The notes beneath the pieces are model-generated. The model was not told the DNA's origin. It saw only the letters and a program-made list of their open reading frames with translations, and searched no databases. From Ostreococcus mediterraneus (taxonomy: Eukaryota; Chlorophyta; Mamiellophyceae; Mamiellales; Bathycoccaceae): a stretch of DNA of 64,000 bases. Location of the stretch: assembly GCA_012295225.1 (NCBI GenBank), contig WMKK01000015.1:186001-250000 (forward strand), written 5' to 3'. Below are positions 35,918-46,337 of this stretch, in pieces; the first letter of the stretch is position 1, and each line of letters begins with the position of its first letter. Both the position numbers and the translations under genes were made by a program.

Positions 35918-36817
35918 CTAGGCGCTGTCGACGGCGCCACCACCGGCGCCATCGCGTAAGGCCTTTTCTACGAACGGCTTTGTCTCTGGGTCCATGGCGA
36001 GCGCGCGAAACAATCCCGAAGCGAAACCCTTGACGTCTTCATCGCCACTGCCCATGAGCGACGCTAAACGACGCACGGCGTTGCCATCACTGGCGAGCTG
36101 CGTGCGTAAAGCGCGACGACGAGGAAGAGCGCAGGCTAAACCTATACATCCGCGCACGGCGACGTCGTCGTCGTCTCTTCGCAACGCCGACGTAAAGCAC
36201 TCAAAAGCGCCTCGTCGCATAAAGTCATCAAACCCAGCTTCGTCCTCCGTGAGCTGCTGTGCGATGTTGACTACTAAATCCACCCCACCCACGCGCTTCA
36301 TGGCGTCGAGTTCGCTAGAGCCATCTCGTTTCGCGCACGCGAGAACAAACTCGACGCACGCCGAGTCGCCCAACGTCGCCTTTAATCCCCCGTCATCTTC
36401 ACCATTCTGTAGAAACCGGAAGCAATCGAGCGCGTTCACGCAACACGATGCCGTCGCTCCGTCGTCTTCGCTATCATCCACGTCCACCGCGCGTCCGTGA
36501 TCGAGCGCGTGCGTCATCGTTGCGTGGATGACATTCGCCGACAACGCCGCCGCGCGCGCGCCGTCAACCGTTGCAATCAACCCCGCCAAGCCCGCCAGCG
36601 CCGCCGCCTGCGCGCGCTTGTTCGTCGTCAGCTTCTGCAGCACCTCACGCACGAGCACGTCCACCACGGGCGCGAACGACGGGGGGAGAGGCACGCGAAC
36701 GGCGAGCGCGCCCAACGCGCTCGCAGCTTGAATCACCACGCGATCGTCCTCGTGCGCGAGTTCGCGAATGACGTCATCGGGCGTGATCGGCAGCGATGGA
36801 GGTGCGGCGACAGACAT
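35918..36817 (-). CDS. Armadillo/HEAT-repeat protein
   Basis: 299 residues of helical repeats with hydrophobic ARM spacing, for example VIQAASALGALAVRVPLPPS, GGVDLVVNIAQQLTEDEAGFDDF and VAVRGCIGLACALPRRRALR. There is an acidic insert (DVDDSEDD). The family could be an ARMC6-like or FES1/HspBP1-like factor; nothing in the sequence decides. It is divergent with the DnaJ gene (118 bases), which is suggestive of a chaperone link but weak evidence. Confidence 0.6.
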   Translation of the reverse strand: MSVAAPPSLPITPDDVIRELAHEDDRVVIQAASALGALAVRVPLPPSFAPVVDVLVREVLQKLTTNKRAQAAALAGLAGLIATVDGARAAALSANVIHATMTHALDHGRAVDVDDSEDDGATASCCVNALDCFRFLQNGEDDGGLKATLGDSACVEFVLACAKRDGSSELDAMKRVGGVDLVVNIAQQLTEDEAGFDDFMRRGAFECFTSALRRDDDDVAVRGCIGLACALPRRRALRTQLASDGNAVRRLASLMGSGDEDVKGFASGLFRALAMDPETKPFVEKALRDGAGGGAVDSA

Positions 36818-36935
36818 TGCGTGTCGTGCGGCGCGCGTCGTCGGTGTGCGTCTCGTCGGCGTCGAGCGACGCGAAATGATGACGATGATGTATTAAAGTG
36901 CACTTTTTTACGTCACAGGACGACGCACCGACGCC

Positions 36936-37988
36936 ATGCCAGCGACTGCGGGGACGTCGACGACGGGCGAGGACGGCGGCGATGGTGCGGTGAACTTGTA
37001 CGCCGCGCTGTCGCTCGAGCCGACGGCGTCAACGGCGGATATCAAGCGCGCGTATAAGATTTTAGCGTTAAAGTTGCACCCAGATAAATTGGCGAGACAA
37101 ACCAACCTGAGCGACGACGAGCGCGCGAAAGCATCGCAAACGTTTCAACGCGTGGCGCTGGCGTATGAAATTTTGAGCGATGATATCAAGCGCACGGAGT
37201 ATGATGCGAGGTGCGAGTTGAATGGGGCGAAGAAGGATGATGTGCTGGTAAACGTGAGCTTCAAGGAGGCGATTACGGGTGGGACAAAGCTCGCGATGGT
37301 GCCGTTTAAGCTCGTGTGCGCGCAGTGTAATGGAGTAGGGATGGCATGTGCGCGATGTGCGGCGTGCGATGGTAAAGGTGAAGCGTCGTGCGGGGGATGT
37401 GAAGGGAAAGGCTTTGCGTCTCCGGTGCAGTGTACAAAGTGCAAGGGCGACGGCGTGATGGATGATTATTTTCACGGGCGCGTACACATTCCACCTGGGT
37501 GCGAAAACGGCACTCGATTACCTATTTCTGGTCGCTCACAGCACGTGCGAGTGAGGATATTGCCGAGTAAGCAGTTTTCAAGGAATGGATTGGACGTGAC
37601 GTCGACGCTGACGCTGAGCGCCAAGGATGCTGCTGAAGGCGGCTTCTTTGAAGTAGAAACCGTATACGGCATAGAGACCACATATTTCGACGAAGACACG
37701 AAATCTGGTGATAGTAAAACTCTAGATGGTAAGGGCATCAAGGATGGTAAGAAGGTGGGCAATCACGTGGTGCGCGTAGAGGTGGAGCGTGCGCCGACGC
37801 CCGACGTTGAACCCGAAGACCAAGCCCAGGAGGACGAAGACGAAGACGACAACGCCGCAGCGGCGGAAGAACCGCCGGCGAAAAAGTCCAAGGCGGATGA
37901 AGCCGAGACTGAGATGTCTTTAGAAGAACTCTTAGCGGCGAAAAAGGCTAAATTACTAGCCCAACTCGAGGCGTCGGCGCAAAAGTAG
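36936..37988 (+). CDS. DnaJ (HSP40) protein with a cysteine-rich zinc region
   Basis: 350 residues. The J domain (about 20-90) has the essential HPD at 48-50. A Cys-rich region follows at about 127-175 with CAQC, CARC, CGGC and CTKC pairs, spaced like a reduced type I DnaJ zinc finger, then a beta-rich client-binding domain (ENGTRLPISG, FSRNGLDVTSTLTLS) and an acidic plus Lys-rich tail with a nuclear-localisation-like KKSK. It would stimulate HSP70 ATPase in the cytosol or nucleus. The zinc region is not the canonical 4 x CxxCxGxG form. Confidence 0.85.
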   Translation: MPATAGTSTTGEDGGDGAVNLYAALSLEPTASTADIKRAYKILALKLHPDKLARQTNLSDDERAKASQTFQRVALAYEILSDDIKRTEYDARCELNGAKKDDVLVNVSFKEAITGGTKLAMVPFKLVCAQCNGVGMACARCAACDGKGEASCGGCEGKGFASPVQCTKCKGDGVMDDYFHGRVHIPPGCENGTRLPISGRSQHVRVRILPSKQFSRNGLDVTSTLTLSAKDAAEGGFFEVETVYGIETTYFDEDTKSGDSKTLDGKGIKDGKKVGNHVVRVEVERAPTPDVEPEDQAQEDEDEDDNAAAAEEPPAKKSKADEAETEMSLEELLAAKKAKLLAQLEASAQK

Positions 37989-38104
37989 ACCACAAGGTAA
38001 TCAAGCGCCAGCGCCACTCATCGACGCCGATCGTCGCGTGCGCTTGGACGCGCGAACGAAACCGCGCACGCGAGAGTCACTTTTCGTTTTACGCGTACGC
38101 CACC

Positions 38105-39112
38105 ATGTTTGCGTCGTCATCAACGGCGGCGCGCGCGGGTCTATCCACAACGCCACTTCGACGTCCCGCGCGCACTCGAGCACCCGGGCCAACGCGCGCT
38201 GCTTCCGGCAGCGTCATCCCGCGTCCGGTATCGAGCGATGACGCGGCGTCATCGTCATCGTCCCGCGTGCTCGCCACGCCGAGTTCGCGTCCGATTGTCA
38301 TCGCGCCTGGGTTCGGGAATGACTCGCTCGATTACGAACACGCGCTGGGGCGCGGCGACGCCAGTCTCGTACAATCGCTCACCTCGCGCGGCTTTGCCGT
38401 GCATGTGGCGCGCGTGGAACGAAAAGATTGGTTTATTGGTATTTTAAAGAGCATTTTGACGAAAGGATTTTGGTTGAACGCGTGTACGACGACGGAGTCG
38501 TACGGCTGGTACTTGTCTCGTTTAGACGAAGCCGTCAACCAAGCTTTAGAAGCGAACCCAGATGCGCGCGAGGTGGACATAGTCGCGCACAGTGCTGGTG
38601 GTTGGTTAGCGCGCGCGTATATTGGTGGAGCGTTGGCGTTGGTGACGACTCCGAACGCCGAATGTTCGGCGGCTGGTTTGAGTCGCGAGACGCGCGTACG
38701 TAGTTTAATTTCACTCGGTACGCCCCATATTCAAGACGCCAAGGCGGATCCAACGCGAGGTGCATCTAAATGGGTTAACGATACGTGGCCTGGGACATAC
38801 TTTGCATCGGATGGTGTGAAATACGTGTGTGTGGCTGGCCGAGCGGTGGTTGGCGACGTCGCGAGCGAGAAAGGTTCCATCACGCGCTATGCGAGCGGAT
38901 CCTACGCCGTCGTTGCAGGAGGTGACGGAAACGGCGTGTGTGGCGATGCCGTCGTACCAAATTCAGCCGCTCTTGCGCTCGAAGGCGCAGAAAATGTCCT
39001 TCTCGATGGTGTTTGGCATTCCATGTCCACCGTGGGAACATTTGACGCCGCATCGTCATATCCGTGGTACGGCTCTGACGACATCGTCGACTCTTGGCTC
39101 GCTAAATTATAA
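38105..39112 (+). CDS. Alpha/beta-hydrolase (lipase-like), probably plastid
   Basis: 335 residues. The first 60 are Ser/Arg/Ala-rich, fitting a transit peptide. The hydrolase fold begins RPIVIAPGFGNDSLDYEHAL. The nucleophile elbow is VAHSAGGW with the Ser at residue 163, and a catalytic Asp-containing loop (GDAVVPNSAALAL) and a His in LLDGVWHSMS complete a plausible triad. It resembles plant plastid lipase/esterase-like proteins. The substrate is unknown. Confidence 0.8.
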   Translation: MFASSSTAARAGLSTTPLRRPARTRAPGPTRAASGSVIPRPVSSDDAASSSSSRVLATPSSRPIVIAPGFGNDSLDYEHALGRGDASLVQSLTSRGFAVHVARVERKDWFIGILKSILTKGFWLNACTTTESYGWYLSRLDEAVNQALEANPDAREVDIVAHSAGGWLARAYIGGALALVTTPNAECSAAGLSRETRVRSLISLGTPHIQDAKADPTRGASKWVNDTWPGTYFASDGVKYVCVAGRAVVGDVASEKGSITRYASGSYAVVAGGDGNGVCGDAVVPNSAALALEGAENVLLDGVWHSMSTVGTFDAASSYPWYGSDDIVDSWLAKL

Positions 39113-39243
39113 TCAAATTGTTGTCTGCATAGCACTTTACGCATTTAATATTCAACTGTTTTCATCATGGTGATACCTTTACAGCACGTTTTCAAATCAA
39201 ATCAGTCCACGCGCCTCGCGTTCGGCTGCTCCATCGTCACATC

Positions 39244-40363
39244 ATGCCTCGTCCCGAACCGAGCCTGACGAGCGCTTCGCCGACAGAGCTGGCGTCCGCC
39301 GAGCTCGCGGACCAAGACTTTAGTTTTAACGATTTACGCATTCGTAAACCACCGCCGGAATGGACGACGACCGCCATCGTGTCGTGCGTCGTCGCCTGGG
39401 GCGCGCTGGCCGTGCACAATCTCATCGCCATGCCAAAACTCGATGGCGTGCCGCCGGTGAGCTTTGATAGAGTCGCCAATTCCCGCAAGGGCGTCCCGAG
39501 GTACGTGTAAGAGTGTGATATCGTCCGGCCCATCGCACGCGTCGTCGCCGACGACTCGCGGCGCGCGTGGAAAGCCAAAAAACCGTGTAGTTTTGGGTGT
39601 TGCGACTGACGAAACGTGATCTTCATCACTTTTCCCGACGCACAGGTCGCTGTTGTTCGCCTTGCGCCTAGGAACGTTTTTATTCGGTATATTCTTCTGC
39701 GTCTACCACTTAGGGTACGAAGAATCCAAGAAGCACACCGATGGGTTTGAGTATTTAAGCGATTGGACGTTTGTGTTGCTGTGCGTCACCGAAGGCGCGT
39801 TGGCGTGGTGCATGCAAGGCGTAGAACCTAGTGAGGGCGCGTATAACGCCCGCACGAACATATTGGTGATTTTATATAGCGTGTGCTGGAGCACAAACTT
39901 AGTCTCCAGCGCTGGGGCGTGGTTTTCCTATTTTGCCTACCCGATGTGCGCCACGCTCGAAGGCGTGGACAACTACCCGGCGTGTTACTTGGAGTGGTAC
40001 CGCTTGAGCGAACACGCGCTTAATTTAGTCATTTTAGTGCTCGAGTACGCATTTGGTGCGCTCCCAATGCGACGAAGAGATTTTGGATGGAGTATATTAT
40101 TCCTGCAAGCGTACGTCTTCGCGGTTTGGTTGCGGTACTACTACACCAGTCGCATGGTGTACGACATGTTTGCCTTTACCAAGGGGTTGTCCGCATTGGC
40201 GTGGTACAACGGTGCGTTCTTCGGCACCACCCTGGCGTTCTTTGCGTCGTTAAAGCTCCATCAACCAAAAGGCTATCGCACCAATGGGCGCGCTGGATTA
40301 TTTACCTACGAACGCGTCGCAGGCGCCGGCGTCGATGACGAAACTCGACCGCTCACCGCCTAG
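39244..40363 (+). CDS. Multipass membrane protein of unknown family (two exons)
   Basis: Exon 1 is 39244-39500 and exon 2 is 39646-40363; the 145-base intron has GTACGT, an ACTGAC branch site and a CACAG acceptor, and the join gives VPRSLLFALRLGTFLFG. About 324 residues. After a polar N terminus come six or seven hydrophobic helices, including WTTTAIVSCVVAWGALAVHN, WTFVLLCVTEGALAWCM and LNLVILVLEYAFGALP. A Trp/Tyr-rich short loop lies before the last helix. It may belong to the Rolling stone or AIG1-like small membrane proteins, but I would not name it. Confidence 0.72.
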
Positions 40364-40594
40364 AGCGCGTAGGCGCGCGCGCGGGCGATTGCTCGTCTCA
40401 CAAACTCGGCGGAATCGACGTCATTCGATGCCACGCATCGTCATGCGTCCACGTTCCACGCACGCCCGAATTCCTCCACATAGCCACACATAGACGCGCG
40501 TAGACGCGCACAAAACTAGCCGCTAGTAACACCACCACGGTCAAATCCACCCAACAATGTGTCCCGAGGCGTCACAACCCCACCCGTGGACATC

Positions 40595-41089
40595 ATGTTC
40601 CGCGCGTGCGCATCCGTCGTCGCTCGTAACGCTCGCCGCACCGCGGTGCGTGAACAAAAACGTTTCATGTCATCCGGGGCATCCGTGGAAGAAGAAATCG
40701 GTGCGTCGCGCGCGCGGGCGCGAGCGCGAGTACGCGCACACACACACATGCGCGAGCGACCGCGAACGGCATCATGAAGATACAATTGCGCATTCGACGA
40801 CGACGCGACGGACGGCGTGCGCGTGCCATCGCATATATCGGTGACTGACATTATGTTTTCGCGTTCTGTCGCGCATCACCGTCGATTCGCAGCTGAGATG
40901 AACAAGTGGCGAGCGGTGAGTGCGATCGCGATCCCGGCGTGTGCGGGGTTCGGGGTGTACACGTTGGCGAACGCCGAGCATCCGCACGCGCCCGATACGG
41001 CGTATAGCTATTTGAAGATACGAAACCGCGAACAGTTTCCGTGGGGAGGTGATTGCGGTTTGTTTGAACATCGCGATGATTGCAAGTAG
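40595..41089 (+). CDS. COX6A: Cytochrome c oxidase subunit VIa (two exons)
   Basis: Exon 1 is 40595-40700 and exon 2 is 40893-41089, with a 192-base intron that has GTGCGT, an ACTGAC site and a CGCAG acceptor. About 100 residues. Exon 1 gives a mitochondrial presequence (RACASVVARNARRTAVREQKR) and SVEEEI. Exon 2 continues AEMNKWRAVSAIAIPACAGF, one membrane helix, then YSYLKIRNREQFPWGG, the signature of COX6A. It is a small subunit of complex IV of the inner mitochondrial membrane. A TGTAA signal lies at 41126-41130, 37 bases after the stop. Confidence 0.92.
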
Positions 41090-41333
41090 CGCGGACGCTT
41101 GGTTGAGAAATGAATTCAGGAATTGTAACAATGACAGAGACAGACTTTTGTAGAAAATTATTTCGGGACAGACGCGTCTGTTGCGAATGAAAAACTGTGC
41201 GGGACGTCGAGTATTACATGTGCTAGGTGTGCCCGACCAACGTGAGGTGTCGCATCTTTCGCTGAGAAAGGCTGATTAAAAAAACTTGTTGGGGGTGGGT
41301 GGAGGAAGGCAAAGGTTTCTTCTTGTCTCTCGT

Positions 41334-42539
41334 TTACCCGCGCTTCTTGTTCTCCTTTTCGAGAATCTCCAACTCCTTTTTGTACTCAGCCTCGGAACGA
41401 GTGATGTGCTTCTTTAATACGTCGAAAGAGGTGAGTTGAATGGACTTGTTTGGCATGTTCTTCATGGCATTCGGAATAAAACCACGGAATAAACCGCCGA
41501 TACCGTTCGCCGCGACGATGCCTTGACCGGCGGCGAACATGTTCGCGTACGAGCTCCCTTGAAGTTGCATTTGACGGCGAATGGTGTCCAGCGGGTACAT
41601 CGACCCCGTTGCCAGCGCAGTAGCCATTAACGATGCAGTGGCGATACCTTGCGCTTCGTTACGAATCTCCTCTGGCAGTGCCTTTTTGAACAAGTCAAAC
41701 GCGCAGAAATTCAACGCGCTGTACGGCGCGATGGAAATGCACGTCGCGCGCAAACCCTTGAAAAACCCAAGCGGACCTTCACGCGCTAAAATCCCGCGCG
41801 CCACATCACCCATATTACGTGCACTCGTATCAACGCTCAAGCGTAATCGAATGATATCAAGCGGATACGTGACGATGGTTGCCGTACACGCGGCGCCCGC
41901 GCCCGCTAACAACCGCGCGGGCACCGCGAGCTCTCCAGTCTCTTTGTTCGTCAATTTCTTCTTGTACGCCTCGTAGGAGTACAACATTGCAGAAGAATAA
42001 GGTAAAATTCTCACCACTTGTGGTACGTTTCCTCGCCAGTACCCCGCCAAGCCTTCCGTTTTACCAATCGCCACGAAAGCCGCGAGCAAGCCTTTGTCCG
42101 CCGCCGCCACCGCCGCCGCGCTCGCCCGACTCGCCCCAGCCGTCTGCATGATAATCTTCAACCGGTCAAGCGGTGCGGTACAAGACTTTGCCAAAGCACC
42201 AGCAATGCCACCGGCTAAGAAGATCCCCACCGAAGGCTTTATAAAGTGCACCGTGAGCGCGGTAGGGTTATCGCGCTCCAGCAAACGCTTCGCCGTCATC
42301 TTCACCTTGGCATTCGTCGCCACACCCTTGGCGTTCGCCTTGGCCGCGAGGGAAGACACCACCTCATTCACTATCGTCGTCCGCGACGACGTTCGGTCGC
42401 CAGATCTCGGCGCCGAGCGCACGCGCGCGAGCGACAGCGTCGTGGCCGCCACAGTTGGCGCTCGGCGCCCGCGCACGGTAAACGCCGCGCCATCCGCGAG
42501 CGGCGACGACGAGCGGCGGCGCGGGAACGCAAGCGGCAT
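41334..42539 (-). CDS. Plastid-type mitochondrial carrier family protein (TAAC/PAPST1-like)
   Basis: 401 residues. The Arg/Ser/Thr-rich N terminus looks like a plastid transit peptide. Three carrier repeats follow, each with a P-x-D/E-x-x-R/K signature: APLDRLK, YPLDIIRLR and YPLDTIRRQ, and six helices in all. The sequence is closest in feel to plant thylakoid ATP/ADP and PAPS carriers (TAAC, PAPST1). It would exchange adenine nucleotides or PAPS across a plastid membrane. It converges with COX6A and diverges from UMP kinase. Confidence 0.85.
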   Translation of the reverse strand: MPLAFPRRRSSSPLADGAAFTVRGRRAPTVAATTLSLARVRSAPRSGDRTSSRTTIVNEVVSSLAAKANAKGVATNAKVKMTAKRLLERDNPTALTVHFIKPSVGIFLAGGIAGALAKSCTAPLDRLKIIMQTAGASRASAAAVAAADKGLLAAFVAIGKTEGLAGYWRGNVPQVVRILPYSSAMLYSYEAYKKKLTNKETGELAVPARLLAGAGAACTATIVTYPLDIIRLRLSVDTSARNMGDVARGILAREGPLGFFKGLRATCISIAPYSALNFCAFDLFKKALPEEIRNEAQGIATASLMATALATGSMYPLDTIRRQMQLQGSSYANMFAAGQGIVAANGIGGLFRGFIPNAMKNMPNKSIQLTSFDVLKKHITRSEAEYKKELEILEKENKKRG

Positions 42540-42896
42540 GACGATGATATGTATGCGCCTGTGCGCGGACGGGCGTCTCGGCGCGCGAACACGTCCACGA
42601 ACGCGTCGCGCAATGCGAACGCGCGGGCGCAGTCATGCGCTTTTTCGGCAGAATATCCCGCAAAACAGCTCTCCTAAAGAGCTGCAGTGTAACACCATAT
42701 AAATCACATTTCCATCCATGGAAATTGTATCAGAAAATAATCGGTGTTTTATAATTCAATATACGATCCGTATGTCCGAGGTATATATTTTTATGGGCTC
42801 GCGTTTGAACGTTCAAACGCGAGCCCATAAACTTTCCACGTCATCCACGCGGCGGCATTCCCCGACGTCGACGACGACGACGCGCGCCCGGTGACG
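42540..42896. promoter_or_regulatory. Divergent promoter region with a 42-base perfect palindrome
   Basis: This 357-base gap holds no gene. It contains a perfect palindrome at 42790-42831 with no spacer, centred at 42810/42811. Each arm carries an inverted TGGGCTC element. GTATATATT lies just before it (42781-42789), so the palindrome is about 25 bases downstream of a TATA-like site and 66 bases before the UMP kinase ATG. Confidence 0.85.
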
Positions 42897-43949
42897 ATGA
42901 TGTCGACGACGATGACGCGCACGCCCTGTGCGTTTGCCACCGCTGCGTGCGCGCGACGCGCACGCGCGGGTGCGCGGCGCACGACGACGACGACGTTGAG
43001 CCAACACCGTCGGGATTTGGCGGCGCCGCGGCGCGCGTCGCCGGTCGCCCGCGCCATCGTCGATCGCGAAGACGAAGGCACGAGCGATGAGTTCATCGCA
43101 CAGGAGAAGCTGAACATGACCCCGCGAGCGGTGCCGCGATCGATGTCGAGACGTCGCGCGAGCGCGAGCGAGCACAACGAGGAAGCGGATGACGGTGAAA
43201 CGAGGTGGAAGTGGCGTCGGGTGATGCTTAAAGTGTCCGGCGAGGCGTTGGCTGGGAAGGATGGGTTTGGTATTGATCCGGATGTTGTGAAATCGATCGC
43301 GAGTGAGGTTGCGGAGGCTGCGATTGGGGGGATTGAGGTGGCGTTGGTTGTTGGCGGTGGGAACTTTTTTCGCGGCGCGGAAAAGGAGGGCAACGGATTG
43401 GACCGCGCGAGCGCCGATTATATGGGTATGCTCGCGACGGTGATGAACTCTTTGAACTTGCAAGCGGCGATTGAATCCAAGGGTGTGCCTACGCGCGTCA
43501 TGAGCGCGTTGGAAATCAAAGAGGTGGCTGAACCTTACATTCGTCGCCGCGCGATTCGGCACTTGGAAAAAGGTCGCGTCGTCATTTTTGGCGCCGGTAC
43601 TGGTAACCCTTTCTTCACTACGGATACCGGTGCGGCGCTCCGTGCGGCTGAAATCAACGCTCAAGCAGTGTTGAAGGCCACCAAGGTCGATGGGGTGTTC
43701 GATTCTGATCCTAAGAAGAACGCCAACGCCAAGTTATACAAGACTCTGACGTACGAAACCGTCCAGCGTCTCGGCTTGGGCGTCATGGATCAAACAGCCA
43801 TCACGCTCTGCCAAGAGAATGACATCCCGGTGGTCGTATTTAATATCTCCCAAGAAGGCCATATCGTCAAGGCTCTTCGTGGATACAACGTTGGGACGTG
43901 CGTTGGCAGTGCCGCCAAGTGCGTCGACGACTGCTCTGAAGCCGCGTAG
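42897..43949 (+). CDS. pyrH: UMP kinase, bacterial PyrH type, plastid
   Basis: 350 residues. Plant-type plastid UMP kinase derives from the cyanobacterial enzyme and makes UDP from UMP. The first 100 residues are a leader plus an acidic linker. The enzyme begins [22 protein letters not shown] and shows [10 protein letters not shown] (phosphate loop), MSALEI and [14 protein letters not shown], and ends with the domain [10 protein letters not shown]. Core length is normal. The start could be either of two adjacent ATG codons (42897 or 42900). Confidence 0.93.
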   Translation: MMSTTMTRTPCAFATAACARRARAGARRTTTTTLSQHRRDLAAPRRASPVARAIVDREDEGTSDEFIAQEKLNMTPRAVPRSMSRRRASASEHNEEADDGETRWKWRRVMLKVSGEALAGKDGFGIDPDVVKSIASEVAEAAIGGIEVALVVGGGNFFRGAEKEGNGLDRASADYMGMLATVMNSLNLQAAIESKGVPTRVMSALEIKEVAEPYIRRRAIRHLEKGRVVIFGAGTGNPFFTTDTGAALRAAEINAQAVLKATKVDGVFDSDPKKNANAKLYKTLTYETVQRLGLGVMDQTAITLCQENDIPVVVFNISQEGHIVKALRGYNVGTCVGSAAKCVDDCSEAA

Positions 43950-44159
43950 TTTTTGCCGCCTTTCGCAACTTTTGTACATTTAGCCATCATGTAAAATTAT
44001 ATCGAGACGACGATTCAAACGCAAAGAAGAAGCGCATGCGCATGCGCGTGTATTGTTATGTGTTTCAAAACGAGTAGTCTTTCCTTACATCGTGCGTAAG
44101 CTAAGTCTAATATCGTCCCGATCGTGTAGAGCCTCGAGCGGACGCCAACGCGTCGAAGA

Positions 44160-44633
44160 TTAGTCGAAGAGGTCAAAGTCCATGTCGGCTTCTTCTTCTT
44201 CTTCTTCTTCCGGCGCAGCCGCGGCAGCACCAGCGTCACCGCCAGCGGCACCACCAGCAGCAGCGGCACCGCCGCCACCACCGCCACCTGTGTACGCGTA
44301 AAAATCAAACGCCACCGTCAGTCACCGTAGCTCCAGACCCTAAAACACCAAGACCACTCGAACGAGATCGCGCGAGATCGCTCGCCACCGACGCCAACGC
44401 GCGTCAACGACGCGCTCAATATCAAGCTAAAAATACGTACCACCGGCACCGACGTTGGAGATCAAATCACCAACCGACTTGGTTTCCAAAAACTTGGCAA
44501 ACAAGCCCGTCCAGTACGGTTCGATCGTCAAGCCCGCGGCGCTGACGACGGCAGCCATCTTATCGGCGGTGACTTCTTGCCCGTCATCGTGTAAGATGAG
44601 CGCGGCGTACGTGCATGCGAGGTCTCCAGACAT
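44160..44633 (-). CDS. RPLP1: 60S acidic ribosomal stalk protein P1 (two coding exons)
   Basis: Exon 1 (44633-44441) encodes the folded helical part beginning [19 protein letters not shown]. Exon 2 (44287-44160) encodes the Gly/Ala hinge and the universal tail [15 protein letters not shown]. The intron 44440-44288 has GTACGT, an ACTGAC site and a CACAG acceptor. About 106 residues, normal for P1. The stalk protein binds translation factors on the large subunit. A further intron lies in its 5' UTR, and a TGTAA signal lies downstream on the minus strand at 44089-44085. Confidence 0.95.
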
Positions 44634-45113
44634 TTTTCTGTGTGTGTAAAGCTGTGCGCGGGTGGGAATTCGCGCGGCGACGTCGTCGGTCAGTGTCTAG
44701 GTTCGAACAATGGCTCGCGCGGCGTTGCGGCGCCCGCGGGCGCGTCCGGGGCGACGATCGCGCGGGTGTCGCGCGCGATGCGACGACGATGTGCTCGCGC
44801 GCGCGATCGCGGTGCATAGAACGTACCTTTAGTGTGCTTGTTTCGTAGCCGAACGGGTGTTCCTTAGCAGAAGAGCCGACGAAAGAGGTCGATGTGATGG
44901 CGCGCGCGAGGTTTTATGCACATTCGCGCGACCGCGGGTTTAGGCGGTTGAGCTGCTATGGTTTCCAGTCCTATTGAAATGTGACTACCTAAAAATGATC
45001 ATGCAGATGATGCAGCGCCTAGAGCGTTCTCACGAGATGAAGATGAGGATGAGGATGTCCGCCGTAGTCGTCGTCGTCGTCGCGCGCACACGCGGATTGG
45101 AATGCGAAGACGT
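44634..45113. promoter_or_regulatory. Upstream region and 5' UTR intron of the P1 gene
   Basis: 480 bases without a gene, between the P1 start and the stop of the SSF1 gene. A candidate 5' UTR intron occupies 44826-44638 (189 bases): the minus strand reads AAAG then GTACGT, an ACACTGACC branch-like site, and CACACAG just 4 bases before the ATG. Upstream of the presumed first exon a CCTAAACCC telo-box-like element (near 44943) fits a ribosomal-protein promoter. Confidence 0.6.
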
Positions 45114-46337
45114 TTACGCCTCGCGAGACGGGCGCCGGCGCTTCTTCGGCGCCTCGTACGTGTCGCCCTCTTGCCATTCCTTCTCCTCCTTTTTGAATGC
45201 CTCCTGCCACTTACGTTCGTCGGCTTCTTCGGCTTCGCGATCGTATTCATTCTTATATTCATCCTGATTGCTTGGTTTCTTCTTAGATTTACCTTGACGC
45301 TGTCGCTCGGCGTCGGCTTTCATTTCTTTGTCGCGCGCCTTGCGCTTGACGTTGGTTTCTTGCTCCAAACGCCGCTGCTTGCGCAACTTCTCGCGCTCAG
45401 TCTTCTTTTGTTCAAGGGTTTTGATTTCATCTGCTGATTTCTTGACGTAGGCGTGGTACAACACGCGCCCGTCACACATGCCTTCTTCAACCTTAACCAG
45501 CTCGAGTTCCATGCGCGGGCCAATTTCTTGAAGAATAATTTTGGATTCGCTATCGGCGTGCGCGACGCGATTGAAATCTTGCGCCAAAGTCACGCGCCTG
45601 GACTCATCGTCAGAGAGTTCTGAGTCGCTCGCATCACCCACGCGCTTGTCGAAGAACTCACTCACATCCTGCATGTCTCCCATATCTGGGGCGTTGCGCG
45701 ACGTCAACAACTTTTTCAACTTTTTATTCGTACCCACCGGCGCGGCGTTGATACTGTAATGCCTAAATAGAAACCGTTTCGTCTTAGCGTCGTAGTCCAC
45801 AAGTACGGCGCGTTGACACGTCGATAATTTCACTCTTCTCACGTTAATCGGAGGAAACATATTCTGAAACGTAATTGTCGCCAACTTTTGGTGCGCTTCG
45901 TCGCCAAAGTTATTCAACACCACGAGCGGCGGGGACAAAAACGCGTTTGCCGGATTTCTCGGCTTCTTCTGTGCCTTGGCAACCTCATTCGCAAGNGAAT
46001 ACGCATGAATCTTAAACGTCAACGTCGGTCCTCGCGGCGTACGGCATATCTTCAAATACTTATTCGCGTCGCTCGACGAAAGCATTAAAAAGTGCGAAAT
46101 CCCGAGCGGACCACTCACTTGCACAAAATCCTTCAACTTATTCGCCTTTGTCTCCTTCAAATTCCTCGCCGTGTGCGGCTCCATAACCTTTCTCAAATCC
46201 TCGCTCAATTCTTTCACGCTCTCCGCCAATCGTCCGCGTCGAAACACAAACGTCTTCGGGGTCTCGCTCTTGCTCGTCCCGGGCGCGTGGTCCGCATTGA
46301 CGTGCGTGCGGCGCTTCCGCCGTCGCGTCTTAGCCAT
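45114..46337 (-). CDS. Peter Pan / SSF1 Brix-domain ribosome biogenesis factor
   Basis: 407 residues. It begins MAKTRRRKRRTHV and shows the Brix domain: TFVFRRGRL, the LRKVMEPHTARNLKE motif, RTPRGPTLTFKIH and INVRRVKL near the end. A charged coiled C-terminal tail (about 290-407) follows. SSF1/Peter Pan acts in the nucleolus in 27S pre-rRNA processing. One base is unresolved (N at 45996), which makes one residue uncertain. Confidence 0.93.
   Translation of the reverse strand: MAKTRRRKRRTHVNADHAPGTSKSETPKTFVFRRGRLAESVKELSEDLRKVMEPHTARNLKETKANKLKDFVQVSGPLGISHFLMLSSSDANKYLKICRTPRGPTLTFKIHAYXLANEVAKAQKKPRNPANAFLSPPLVVLNNFGDEAHQKLATITFQNMFPPINVRRVKLSTCQRAVLVDYDAKTKRFLFRHYSINAAPVGTNKKLKKLLTSRNAPDMGDMQDVSEFFDKRVGDASDSELSDDESRRVTLAQDFNRVAHADSESKIILQEIGPRMELELVKVEEGMCDGRVLYHAYVKKSADEIKTLEQKKTEREKLRKQRRLEQETNVKRKARDKEMKADAERQRQGKSKKKPSNQDEYKNEYDREAEEADERKWQEAFKKEEKEWQEGDTYEAPKKRRRPSREA

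Noticed and set aside
44690-44720. B-box-like GGTTCGAAC suggestive of a tRNA
   Set aside because: No acceptor stem, D arm or anticodon arm can be folded around it.
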